The position numbers and the translations under genes are program-made. From the NCBI GenBank assembly GCA_038229695.1, contig JBBROE010000003.1:21888-85887 (forward strand): a stretch of DNA of 64,000 nt. Direction: 5' to 3'. The notes under the pieces were generated by a model. The model was not told where the DNA came from. It was given only the letters and a program-made list of their open reading frames with translations, and ran no database searches. Origin of the DNA: JACMLD01 sp038229695. Lineage in GTDB: Bacteria; Bacteroidota; Bacteroidia; Chitinophagales; Chitinophagaceae. Positions 52,099 to 59,846 of this stretch are shown here, piece by piece; within the stretch, counting starts at the first letter, position 1, and every line of letters begins with the position of its first letter.

Positions 52099-52761
52099 AT
52101 GAAATATTCTCCCAGTCAGGAAAACTACATCAAGGCAGTTTACCACCTGCAGCTGGAAAGCAGTACCGTCACCACCAATGCGCTCGCCCAGGCGCTGGAC
52201 ACCCGCCCGGCGTCCGTAACGGATATGCTGAAGAAGCTGAAATTGCAGAAACTATTGCTCTACGAAAAATACCGCGGGGTGAAGCTGACTGCCGAGGGCC
52301 GCAGGCTGGCGGTACAAATCATCCGGAAACACCGGCTCTGGGAGTTTTTCCTGGTGCATACACTGCGGTTTGGGTGGGAGGAAGTGCACGAGATTGCCGA
52401 GGAACTGGAGCATATCGGCAGCGGCAAGCTGGTGGACAGGCTGGATGCCTTCCTGGGTTTTCCGCAGCATGATCCGCATGGTGATCCCATTCCGGACCGG
52501 CTGGGAAAGCTACCTGCCGGCACACATTCCGCCCTCAGCGAAATGCCGCTTCACCGGCATGCTGTGGTCAGGGGGATCGGCGACCAGCGCCCGGTAATGC
52601 TGGACCTGCTGCGCGATCAGCAGATTGCCCTCGGAACAAAGCTGGAAGTACAGAAGAAGTTTTCAGTTGACGGGTCGGTTCAGATAAAAATACGGGGCAG
52701 GCAGCCGGTCAATATCAGCGCCTATGCCGCAAAAAATATACTGGTAGGGTATGACAAATAA
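52099..52761 (+). CDS. mntR: DtxR/MntR-family metal-dependent repressor
   Basis: A 220-residue metalloregulator. The N-terminal winged helix is about residues 1-65 (SQENYIKAVYHLQ, RPASVTDMLKKLKLQ, LTAEGRRLA). The metal-binding/dimerisation domain is about 66-140, with ligands in HRLWEFFLVH, EEVHEIAEELEHIG and DPHGDPIP. The C-terminal domain is FeoA/SH3-like, about 150-218. Binding of Mn2+ or Fe2+ should activate repression. The operator at 52066 and an 11-base overlap with the Nramp gene strongly suggest it controls its own operon. Fe versus Mn specificity is not resolved. Confidence 0.9.
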   Translation: MKYSPSQENYIKAVYHLQLESSTVTTNALAQALDTRPASVTDMLKKLKLQKLLLYEKYRGVKLTAEGRRLAVQIIRKHRLWEFFLVHTLRFGWEEVHEIAEELEHIGSGKLVDRLDAFLGFPQHDPHGDPIPDRLGKLPAGTHSALSEMPLHRHAVVRGIGDQRPVMLDLLRDQQIALGTKLEVQKKFSVDGSVQIKIRGRQPVNISAYAAKNILVGYDK

Positions 52762-54640
52762 AAATCATGAACATGTTTCGCTGAGCGAGGTGCATGACAG
52801 CGTCGATACAACCCGGGGGGCATCAAAAAGCAAAAAAATCCTGGCGTTCCTGGGCCCGGCCTACCTCGTGAGTGTGGGCTATATGGACCCGGGTAACTGG
52901 GCTACCGACCTGGCGGGCGGCAGCAAATTCGGGTATGCGCTGATCTGGGTGTTGCTGATGAGTAACCTGATGGCGCTCCTCCTTCAAAACCTGGCTGCCA
53001 GGCTGGGCGTTGTACGGGGGCGTGACCTGGCGCAGGTGAACCGGGAAGTATATCCTGCCTCGGTTAATTTTATCCTGTACGTACTCGCTGAAATTGCGAT
53101 AGCCGCTTGCGACCTGGCAGAGGTGCTGGGCATGGCCATCGGCATCCACCTCCTGACAGGGCTTCCTATTTTATGGGGTGTGCTGATAACGGTGCTGGAT
53201 ACCTTTTTGCTGTTTTACCTCCAGCGGCTGGGGATGCGCAAGATGGAAGCTTTTATCATCTCGCTGGTGGCCATTATCGGCCTGGCTTTTCTCGCCGAAT
53301 TGTTTTTTGCCAAGCCGGCGCTCGGCGAAATCATAAAAGGATTTGTGCCAACGATTCCAGGTAACGAAGCGCTTTATATAGCCATCGGAATTATCGGCGC
53401 CACGGTGATGCCGCATAATCTTTATCTCCATTCTGCGCTTGTACAAACCCGTAAGTTCGGCAGGGATGAGGCCAGCATCCGGCGCGCGCTTCGCCTCAAC
53501 GTAATGGATACGACGATTGCGCTGAATATGGCGTTTTTTGTGAATGCGGCGATCCTGGTGCTGGCTGCGGCGGTTTTTTATAAGGCGGGAAGAACGGATG
53601 TGGCCCAGATACAGGATGCGCATAAATTACTGGCACCTATGCTGGGTAGCTCGCTCGCCCCGATACTTTTTGCGGTAGCGCTGATAGCTTCCGGTCAAAG
53701 TTCGACCATAACCGGTACGCTGGCCGGTCAGATCGTAATGGAAGGCTACCTGTTGCTGCGAATCAACCCGCTGCTGCGGAGGCTGATCACAAGGCTATTG
53801 GCTATCGGGCCGGCCGTATTTACTATCCTGGTGTACGGGGAAGAAAAACTGGACGCGCTGCTGATTTTCAGCCAGGTAATCCTCAGCCTGCAGCTTGGCT
53901 TCGCCATCATCCCGCTCATTCATTTTGTGAGTGAGAAAAAGAAGATGGGCATATTTACGATTAAGCCGGCTACGAAAGTTCTGTCCTGGCTGGTGGCCGC
54001 TATCCTTATATACCTGAATCTGAGGATGGTGTTTACGGAAGCGGTTTTATTTATGGCCAATGCTCACCCGCTGGTGGCAAAAATAGCGGTAGTGGCCGGT
54101 CTGGCGCTGCTGGTGATATTGCTGGTGGTCGTCACCATAGTGCCGATGTTGCGGAAGAACAGGCGGGAAACGGTGCGCAATACCATGCACCAGCCATTGC
54201 AGTCGTTTAAAAATTTTGAGGTCCCCGTTTTCCGAAAGATTGCGGTGGCGCTGGACTTTTCCGCCGAAAATGAAAAACTGGTGGCCTATGCCCTGGGCCA
54301 GGGCATCGCAGGAACAGAGTTTATCCTGCTGCACATCCTGGAAAGCGTGAGTGCGCGGCTCTATGGTGATTCCACGGCGGATTATGAAAGAGAGACGGAT
54401 GAAGCGCAGCTGGAGGCTTATGCCAGCGCTTTACGGGAGCGCGGCTGCCAGGTTGTTACCCGCCTGGGCTACCGGTACCGGATACCCGAAATTGTGCGCA
54501 TTGTTACCGAAAGCGGGGCCGATTTGCTGGTCATGGGCGCTCACCGGCACACGGGCATAAAAGACCTGGTTTACGGGGAGACCATCAACCGGGTACGGCA
54601 CGAGGTGAAGGTGCCTGTGCTGGTGGTTAACCTCCAATAA
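52751..54640 (+). CDS. Nramp-family Mn2+/Fe2+ transporter with C-terminal universal stress domain
   Basis: A 629-residue fusion. Residues about 25-470 are an Nramp/MntH-type transporter with about 11-12 membrane segments; metal-binding motifs are DPGN in MDPGNWATDLAGG (first segment) and MPHN in GATVMPHNLYLHS (sixth). Residues about 490-629 form a UspA-like domain (FRKIAVALDFSAENEKLV, FILLHILESV, LVMGAHRHTGIKDLVYGE, KVPVLVVNLQ). The nucleotide-binding loop reads GAHR...GE rather than the usual GxxG(9x)G(S/T), so ATP binding is uncertain. Regulated by the overlapping DtxR/MntR gene upstream. A terminator follows. Confidence 0.92.
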   Translation: MTNKNHEHVSLSEVHDSVDTTRGASKSKKILAFLGPAYLVSVGYMDPGNWATDLAGGSKFGYALIWVLLMSNLMALLLQNLAARLGVVRGRDLAQVNREVYPASVNFILYVLAEIAIAACDLAEVLGMAIGIHLLTGLPILWGVLITVLDTFLLFYLQRLGMRKMEAFIISLVAIIGLAFLAELFFAKPALGEIIKGFVPTIPGNEALYIAIGIIGATVMPHNLYLHSALVQTRKFGRDEASIRRALRLNVMDTTIALNMAFFVNAAILVLAAAVFYKAGRTDVAQIQDAHKLLAPMLGSSLAPILFAVALIASGQSSTITGTLAGQIVMEGYLLLRINPLLRRLITRLLAIGPAVFTILVYGEEKLDALLIFSQVILSLQLGFAIIPLIHFVSEKKKMGIFTIKPATKVLSWLVAAILIYLNLRMVFTEAVLFMANAHPLVAKIAVVAGLALLVILLVVVTIVPMLRKNRRETVRNTMHQPLQSFKNFEVPVFRKIAVALDFSAENEKLVAYALGQGIAGTEFILLHILESVSARLYGDSTADYERETDEAQLEAYASALRERGCQVVTRLGYRYRIPEIVRIVTESGADLLVMGAHRHTGIKDLVYGETINRVRHEVKVPVLVVNLQ

Positions 54641-54666
54641 AAAACGCCCCCATCAGGGAGCGTTTT
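54641..54666 (+). terminator. Terminator after the Nramp-Usp gene
   Basis: Stem AAAACGC / GCGTTTT with an inner CCC / GGG extension around ATCA, directly after the stop codon. The stem's T run serves as the tract. Located between convergent genes. Confidence 0.7.
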
Positions 54667-54721
54667 AATTGCAGGCGATATCGGGTGCCCTCCACAGGAG
54701 TAATAAGTTTAGCGACCACTA

Positions 54722-55231
54722 TCAATGGCGGTCTTCGTGGTGGCCATTTCGGTCATTATGATCATTGCGGTTGTTACGGTTACCGCGGTCGCCGCTATGC
54801 GTGCGCTGCCACTGGTCATGCATCGGATGCTCCTTTATCCGGTAATACTTTTCCTCCCGGCTGTCCCGAATAACGGTTTGTTTTTCGTGGGGATGATTTG
54901 CATATTTGCTGCGGTAATTGTTGTCATGGATATACGGGCTGCGATCGTTTACTACTACTTTATACCCATTGTACAGATCATAGTTCCGGTATCGCGGCGG
55001 CAGGGCGGATGCATGGACCCATCGGTCTCCGGCATTGTAGATAAACTGCCTGCGGTTAACGTCGTAGTAGGTATCAATATCCGGCATAAAATAATAGTCT
55101 GCCCTGTCGTACCCCGCAGGTCCCCAGATCGGCTGGACCCCCAGGTTGACCTGAACGCCGACCTGTGCATCCACCGGGTGAGCCATGGTGAGGCCGGTCG
55201 CCAGTAAAGCAAAGAAGAGGAATTTTTTCAT
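54722..55231 (-). CDS. Exported hypothetical protein with His/Asn/Asp-rich tail
   Basis: A 169-residue exported protein with signal peptide KFLFFALLATGLTMAHPVDA; the start at 55231 is preferred because it begins the signal, the frame upstream having no coding character. The mature part starts VGVQVNLGVQPIWGPAGYD and contains DYYFMPDIDTYYDVNRRQFIY and PPRYRNYDLYNGYKVVVND, a pattern I have seen in uncharacterised Bacteroidota proteins. The last 30 residues are rich in Asn, Asp, Arg and His and could bind metal. Beside the Nramp gene, but convergent with it, so a link is only a thought. Confidence 0.65.
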   Translation of the reverse strand: MKKFLFFALLATGLTMAHPVDAQVGVQVNLGVQPIWGPAGYDRADYYFMPDIDTYYDVNRRQFIYNAGDRWVHASALPPRYRNYDLYNGYKVVVNDRSPYIHDNNYRSKYANHPHEKQTVIRDSREEKYYRIKEHPMHDQWQRTHSGDRGNRNNRNDHNDRNGHHEDRH

Positions 55232-55522
55232 GTGTTTAATTTGCAGAAACGGGGCAAAACAGAAGCCAGTCGCAAGAAAGCCACTTCCCCCGAGATGTTG
55301 ATATTGCCGGCCACCACACGAAACCGGCGCTGCGCCTGCACCGGCGGGTATGGGGGATGGCGTTAAATGTTCTTTAATGTTGGTAGTGGCCCGCTTTCCA
55401 GCCCCGTCCTGAAAAGCGGCAGGACACATGAGCATTAGTCTCCACACCGGGTGGCCCCGTAGCGGTGAAAAACTTTGCCGCTTACCCCGGTTGATTTAAC
55501 TTCCTGTTATAAACCCTCTTTT

Positions 55523-56095
55523 ATGAAAAAATTATGGCAACCTACACTGCCGCTGCTGTGCATTGTGCTCCTGTTAGCAGGCTGTAAAAAAAGTACGACG
55601 TCTACCGGCACTTCTTCCTCCGGCAGTTATTACATGAAATTTAAAGCCGATGGTGTTCAGAAGGAATTCCTGCAGAACGCCTCCGGAAGTTTTAACAGGC
55701 CGCAGACCACCAACACAGCGAATTACGCGAGTACTTTCGGGGGTACGCTGGATCCCTTAATGGCAACGAAGAATAATATGACGATTGCATTGGTTACGGT
55801 AGGCCCTGCCAAACTGAACCAGCTGTACACCAATTATAAAACCACGGCTGCCGGGATGCTGAAAGCCTACATTGTACAGCCGGGGTATTATGACGAAAAC
55901 GGGGTTTTCTGGCTTTCATGGTCGGACGACTTTATCTCCGCCATTCCACCAGGTACCACAACCAGTGCCAGTGTAACTGTTACTGCTGCCGGGAGCAGTG
56001 GGATACGGGGAACTTTCAGCGGGGTGCTGTACAACAGCGACTACAGCAAAAAGCTGATCATCACGGAAGGCGATTTTTTCCTGAAGATGCAGTGA
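55523..56095 (+). CDS. Small hypothetical lipoprotein
   Basis: A 190-residue lipoprotein with Cys21 in LLLAGCKKST after a signal peptide. The start at 55523 begins the signal; a longer upstream frame is not coding-like. A Ser/Thr/Gly-rich linker is followed by a beta-sandwich-like region (SYYMKFKADGVQKEF, TIALVTVGPAKLNQLY, SASVTVTAAGSSGIRGTFSG, ending KLIITEGDFFLKM). This resembles the many small exported proteins of Bacteroidota with a carbohydrate-like fold, but no family is assigned. Divergent from the gene at 54722. Confidence 0.6.
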   Translation: MKKLWQPTLPLLCIVLLLAGCKKSTTSTGTSSSGSYYMKFKADGVQKEFLQNASGSFNRPQTTNTANYASTFGGTLDPLMATKNNMTIALVTVGPAKLNQLYTNYKTTAAGMLKAYIVQPGYYDENGVFWLSWSDDFISAIPPGTTTSASVTVTAAGSSGIRGTFSGVLYNSDYSKKLIITEGDFFLKMQ

Positions 56096-56211
56096 GGCGA
56101 GGTTGTGGAAGCTGCCGGCGATCTCCTGGCGCTTAAGCCGTTCCTACCGGGTATGAAGCTGAAGGGATTGCGACGCAACGATGCTGCCATGGAAAACCGT
56201 TGCCCGTATTT

Positions 56212-56252
56212 AAAAAAACCGGTAGCAAAGCTCGATGCCTCACTACCGGTTT
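56212..56252 (-). terminator. Terminator after the FKBP-type PPIase gene
   Basis: Inverted repeat ACCGGTAG / CTACCGGT with a 17-base loop on the minus strand, followed by TTTTTTTAA. It lies 18 bases after the stop at 56271. Confidence 0.75.
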
Positions 56253-56270
56253 CGGGTGTACGAAAATATT

Positions 56271-57020
56271 TTATTTTACTATTTCAAGCAATTCAACGTC
56301 GAAGATAAGGGTGGAGCCGGGTGTAATTTTAGGACCGGCGGCATTGTCTCCATAACCCAGTGCGGGTGGAACAAACAGCCTCCATTTGCTGCCAACGGGC
56401 ATCAGCTGCAAGGCTTCCACCCAGCCCTGGATGACACCGGTTACGGGGAAGTCGACCGGCTGGCCGCGGTCAACGGAGCTGTCGAACACCGTTCCATCGA
56501 TGAGTGTGCCGTGGTAGTGACATTTCACCTTATCCGTTGGCTGTGGCTTTGGACCGGTCCCTTCTTTCAGCACAAGGTATTGGAGTCCGCTAGGCAGGGT
56601 AACTACACCGGGTTTTGATTTATTGGCAGCCAGGAAGGCGTCTCCCGCCTTATGGTTGGTTTCGATGATACCCGCATTTGCCTGGCGGGAGACGGCTGCT
56701 TTTTCCGCCTGCTTTTTCTGCATAAAATTATTAACACAGCTGGTCATCTGTTCTTCGGTGAGCAGTGGCTTACCAGATTTGATGTCGTTGATGGCCCTGT
56801 CCAGCATAGCCGTGTTGATATGGTCAATGCCCTGTTGCTTGTAAAAGCTGGCAAGGCTCATACCGATAGAGTAGCTCAGGGAATCGTTCTGGTTTTTGAA
56901 GATGGCGGTGGCGGCAGTGGCCGATGGTTTTTTTACCGCTGGTTTTTTCTTGGCGGGGACCTGTGCCATTGCCGGTGCGATCGCAGCAAAGACGATAATT
57001 GAGGTGATCAAATTTTTCAT
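56271..57020 (-). CDS. Exported FKBP-type peptidyl-prolyl isomerase (FkpA/Mip-like)
   Basis: A 249-residue periplasmic isomerase. Signal peptide (LITSIIVFAAIAPAMAQ), a Lys/Pro-rich linker, a helical dimerisation domain about residues 45-120 (DSLSYSIGMSLASFYKQQGI, LTEEQMTSCVNNFMQKKQ) and an FKBP domain about 140-249: LPSGLQYLVLKEGTGPKP, GTVFDSSVDRGQPVDFPV, VIQGWVEALQLMPVGSKW, IPP-like FVPPALGYGDNAAG and PGSTLIFDVELLEI. Organisation matches FkpA/Mip chaperones. Preceded by a short divergent region with the thioesterase gene. Confidence 0.93.
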   Translation of the reverse strand: MKNLITSIIVFAAIAPAMAQVPAKKKPAVKKPSATAATAIFKNQNDSLSYSIGMSLASFYKQQGIDHINTAMLDRAINDIKSGKPLLTEEQMTSCVNNFMQKKQAEKAAVSRQANAGIIETNHKAGDAFLAANKSKPGVVTLPSGLQYLVLKEGTGPKPQPTDKVKCHYHGTLIDGTVFDSSVDRGQPVDFPVTGVIQGWVEALQLMPVGSKWRLFVPPALGYGDNAAGPKITPGSTLIFDVELLEIVK

Positions 57021-57124
57021 TCGTTAATCAGGATTTAATTTGGCGCGAAATTAGGGTGATTTATTTTAACAAAGCCTGCACTAAACGCTGGACAGCCCTA
57101 ACTTATTCTGTTTTATCTTGCCGC

Positions 57125-57562
57125 ATGGATCAATTTAACAGTTCCGTGGTGCTGCGCTGGGCTGACCTCGACCCCAACGGGCATGTACGGCATTCGGTTT
57201 ATTACGATTTCGGGGCAGCCTGCCGGATGCAGTTCCTGGATGCGCTTGGGATTACCCTGGGTTTTATGCAATCGAATCATTTCGGAGCTGTTATTTTCCG
57301 GGAAGAATGTGTTTTTAAGCGGGAATTACTACTGGGTGATACGGTGGCTATTGATGCCAGGCTGTTAAAAGCGCGGCGCGACGGTTCGCGCTGGACGATG
57401 CAGCACCATATTTTTAAGAGTCATGAAATACCGGCAGCCATAATCACGTTAGATGGCGCCTGGCTGGATACGGGAAAGCGAAAACTGGCGGTTCCGCCTG
57501 CCCTGGTGGCGGCTTCTTTTGAAGGTGCTCCGAAGGCGGAGGCTTTCAGCTGGATTGATTAA
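57125..57562 (+). CDS. Hotdog-fold acyl-CoA thioesterase-like protein
   Basis: A 145-residue protein of the 4-hydroxybenzoyl-CoA thioesterase type. The ATG at 57125 gives MDQFNSSVVLRWADLDPNGHV, with the active-site Asp region WADLDPNGHVRHSVYYDF. Further segments are REECVFKRELLLGDTVAID and AAIITLDGAWLDTGKRKL. It probably hydrolyses acyl-CoA thioesters in the cytoplasm. A thioesterase of this type is common and the physiological acyl group cannot be read. It is divergent from the FKBP gene and precedes the DUF4197 gene by 38 bases. Confidence 0.85.
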   Translation: MDQFNSSVVLRWADLDPNGHVRHSVYYDFGAACRMQFLDALGITLGFMQSNHFGAVIFREECVFKRELLLGDTVAIDARLLKARRDGSRWTMQHHIFKSHEIPAAIITLDGAWLDTGKRKLAVPPALVAASFEGAPKAEAFSWID

Positions 57563-57600
57563 GCTTATTTTGGTTTGTTATTACCTCACAAAAAGAAAAG

Positions 57601-58356
57601 ATGATGATTAGAAAAATGATAGTGACCGCGTGCATGGTATCTGCAGGACTAGCCTTAATGGCCCAGGATTCGACGAAAAAGAAAAGCTCGTTTTTCGGGC
57701 GGGTGAGTAGCGCAGTAAGTTCCGCAAAAGGCGGTTCAGCAGGCGGCCTGAGTTCGGGCGAAATTGTAACGGGATTGAAAGAAGCCCTTACGCTGGGAGC
57801 CAAAAAGAGTGCGGATAAGCTTTCAGCCGTGAATGGTTTCTTTAAAGATGCGGCAGTGAAAATTCTTGTACCCCCTGAAGCCCAGAAAGTGGAAAAGACG
57901 TTGCGCAGCATCGGAGCAGGGAAACTGGTAGATGATGCTATCCTGAGTTTTAACCGTGCTGCGGAAGACGCTTCGAAATCGGCAGCGCCCATTTTCGTGG
58001 ACGCGATCAAGAATATGAGTGTAACGGACGCGCTGGGAATTCTCAAAGGTTCCGACTCATCTGCAACCGTGTACCTCAAGAACAGTACGACGGCAAACCT
58101 GACCCAAGCATTTAAACCCACGATTGACGCTTCGCTGGAAAAAGTTAATGCAACTAAGTACTGGTCACTGCTCATCGAAAAATACAACAGCCTGCCCACC
58201 ACATTCAGTAAGCTCAATCCAGACCTTTCGTCCTATGTAACCAGCCGGGCGATAGATGGTGTATTCCATTACGTAGCTGCGGAGGAAAAGCAAATCCGGG
58301 CCAATCCTGCGGCGCGGGTTACCGATGTGCTGAAAAAAGTTTTCGCGGCCCAGTAA
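57601..58356 (+). CDS. DUF4197 family exported protein
   Basis: A 251-residue exported protein with signal peptide (KMIVTACMVSAGLALMAQ). The mature part matches DUF4197 as I know it: GLSSGEIVTGLKEALTLGA, KILVPPEAQKVEKTLRSIG, SFNRAAEDASKSAAPIF, AIKNMSVTDALGILKG, and ATKYWSLLIEKYN. Function is unknown; it is probably periplasmic and mostly helical. It follows the thioesterase gene and may be co-transcribed with it. A weak hairpin follows the stop. Confidence 0.85.
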   Translation: MMIRKMIVTACMVSAGLALMAQDSTKKKSSFFGRVSSAVSSAKGGSAGGLSSGEIVTGLKEALTLGAKKSADKLSAVNGFFKDAAVKILVPPEAQKVEKTLRSIGAGKLVDDAILSFNRAAEDASKSAAPIFVDAIKNMSVTDALGILKGSDSSATVYLKNSTTANLTQAFKPTIDASLEKVNATKYWSLLIEKYNSLPTTFSKLNPDLSSYVTSRAIDGVFHYVAAEEKQIRANPAARVTDVLKKVFAAQ

Positions 58357-58382
58357 GCAAAATAAATTCGGGTCATCTTATT

Positions 58383-58421
58383 CAACCCTGCTGATGGAAT
58401 TGTCCACGGCAGGGTTTCTCT
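58383..58421 (+). terminator. Hairpin after the DUF4197 gene
   Basis: AACCCTGC / GCAGGGTT stem around a 16-base loop, followed by TCTC, 26 bases after the stop. The T tract is poor, so this is a tentative terminator. Confidence 0.4.
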
Positions 58422-58477
58422 ATTGCTCCTGAAAACGAATTTTGCAGGGCGCGGTCCATTGCTGATTTTTGCCAGGC

Positions 58478-59764
58478 ATGATTACCCGGACCATCACCGC
58501 CTACCGCAACGCATACAGCGGGCTGTCTGCAGACACCTGGCTGCTGGCGGTCGTGATGCTCATCAACCGTAGCGGTACGATGGTAATGCCCTTCATGACC
58601 CTTTACCTCACCAGCGGTCCAATGGGATATTCAATCGGGCAGGCGGGGTTCGTGTATGGCTTATTCGGAGCCGGTGCTTTTACTGGTGCGTGGCTGGGCG
58701 GCCGCCTCACAGACCGCATCGGCTTCTACCCGGTGCAGCTGATGACGCTGGCAGGCGGTGGCGTGTTGTTTATAGTGCTGGGACAGATGACCAGCTTCGG
58801 ATCTATTTGTTTATTTTCTTTTCTCCTGAGTTTTGTGAATGAGGCCTTCCGGCCCGCCAATTCCACCGCCGTGGCTTTTTACAGCAGCGAAGCGAACCGG
58901 ACCCGGTCGTATTCGCTCAACCGATTATCGGTCAACCTGGGCTGGGCGATTGGCAGCGCAGCGGGCGGCGTACTCGCGAAATACAACTATCACCTCTTAT
59001 TCTGGGTGGACGGGTGCACGAACCTGCTGGCCGCCGGGCTGATGTTTTTTTTCGTAAAGCCCGTCAATTACAAACCGGTCCGGCACAAAAACGAGGACCG
59101 GGCCCGTGGTGAGTCAGCCTGGAAGGACCGCACTTACCTGTGGTTCATTTTACTGGCTACCCTTTTCGGTACCTGTTTTTTCCAGTTGTTCACGAACCTG
59201 TCAGTTTTTTACAAGTTGCGGTTGCATTTCTCGGAGCCATTTATCGGTTCGCTGATGGCCGTTAACGGGCTCATTATTGTACTGATTGAGATGGTGATTG
59301 TCTACCGGCTGGAAGGAAGGCGCCGAAGCACCGTGTACATCACATTCGGCACTTTCCTGCTGGCGATGGCTTATTGCCTGCTATCGGTCCTGACGGTGAC
59401 CCACGTCATCGCCTTTGCGCTGATCGTTATTGTAACTTTCGCAGAAATCATGGCTATGCCTTTCATGAACAGTTACTGGATTGCCCGAAGTAAACCGCAT
59501 AATCGCGGCCAGTATGCCGCCCTATACACCATGGCATGGTCGGCAGCCCAGACTTTTGGCCCAATGACCGGTGCGCAGGTGGCAGAACATGGAGGTTTTA
59601 ACACGTTGTGGATTTGCGTAGCGGTGCTGGGGTTTATTACAACTTTTGGCTTTCATCGCCTGCACCGCTTTACCGGCCGGAAGGGGGCGTTTCGTGCCGC
59701 GGACCTGGAATCTCCAGGCAGTACCGAGTTACTGGCTGCCACGGAAGATCCAATGCAGCTGTAA
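58478..59764 (+). CDS. MFS transporter (multidrug-type)
   Basis: A 428-residue major facilitator superfamily protein with about 12 membrane segments. The loop 2-3 motif GAWLGGRLTDRIGFYPVQ is present. The ATG at 58478 is preferred over a TTG nine bases upstream. The pattern is that of drug:H+ antiporters such as the MdtH-like group, but substrate is unknown. No regulator is adjacent. Confidence 0.85.
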   Translation: MITRTITAYRNAYSGLSADTWLLAVVMLINRSGTMVMPFMTLYLTSGPMGYSIGQAGFVYGLFGAGAFTGAWLGGRLTDRIGFYPVQLMTLAGGGVLFIVLGQMTSFGSICLFSFLLSFVNEAFRPANSTAVAFYSSEANRTRSYSLNRLSVNLGWAIGSAAGGVLAKYNYHLLFWVDGCTNLLAAGLMFFFVKPVNYKPVRHKNEDRARGESAWKDRTYLWFILLATLFGTCFFQLFTNLSVFYKLRLHFSEPFIGSLMAVNGLIIVLIEMVIVYRLEGRRRSTVYITFGTFLLAMAYCLLSVLTVTHVIAFALIVIVTFAEIMAMPFMNSYWIARSKPHNRGQYAALYTMAWSAAQTFGPMTGAQVAEHGGFNTLWICVAVLGFITTFGFHRLHRFTGRKGAFRAADLESPGSTELLAATEDPMQL

Positions 59765-59846
59765 CCTTGAATTCCCGGTGTGCTAAATATTACGGCTATA
59801 CCGCATCGTTAGAGGATGGAAGGGTGCCTGCTCTGGCGACTGGATG

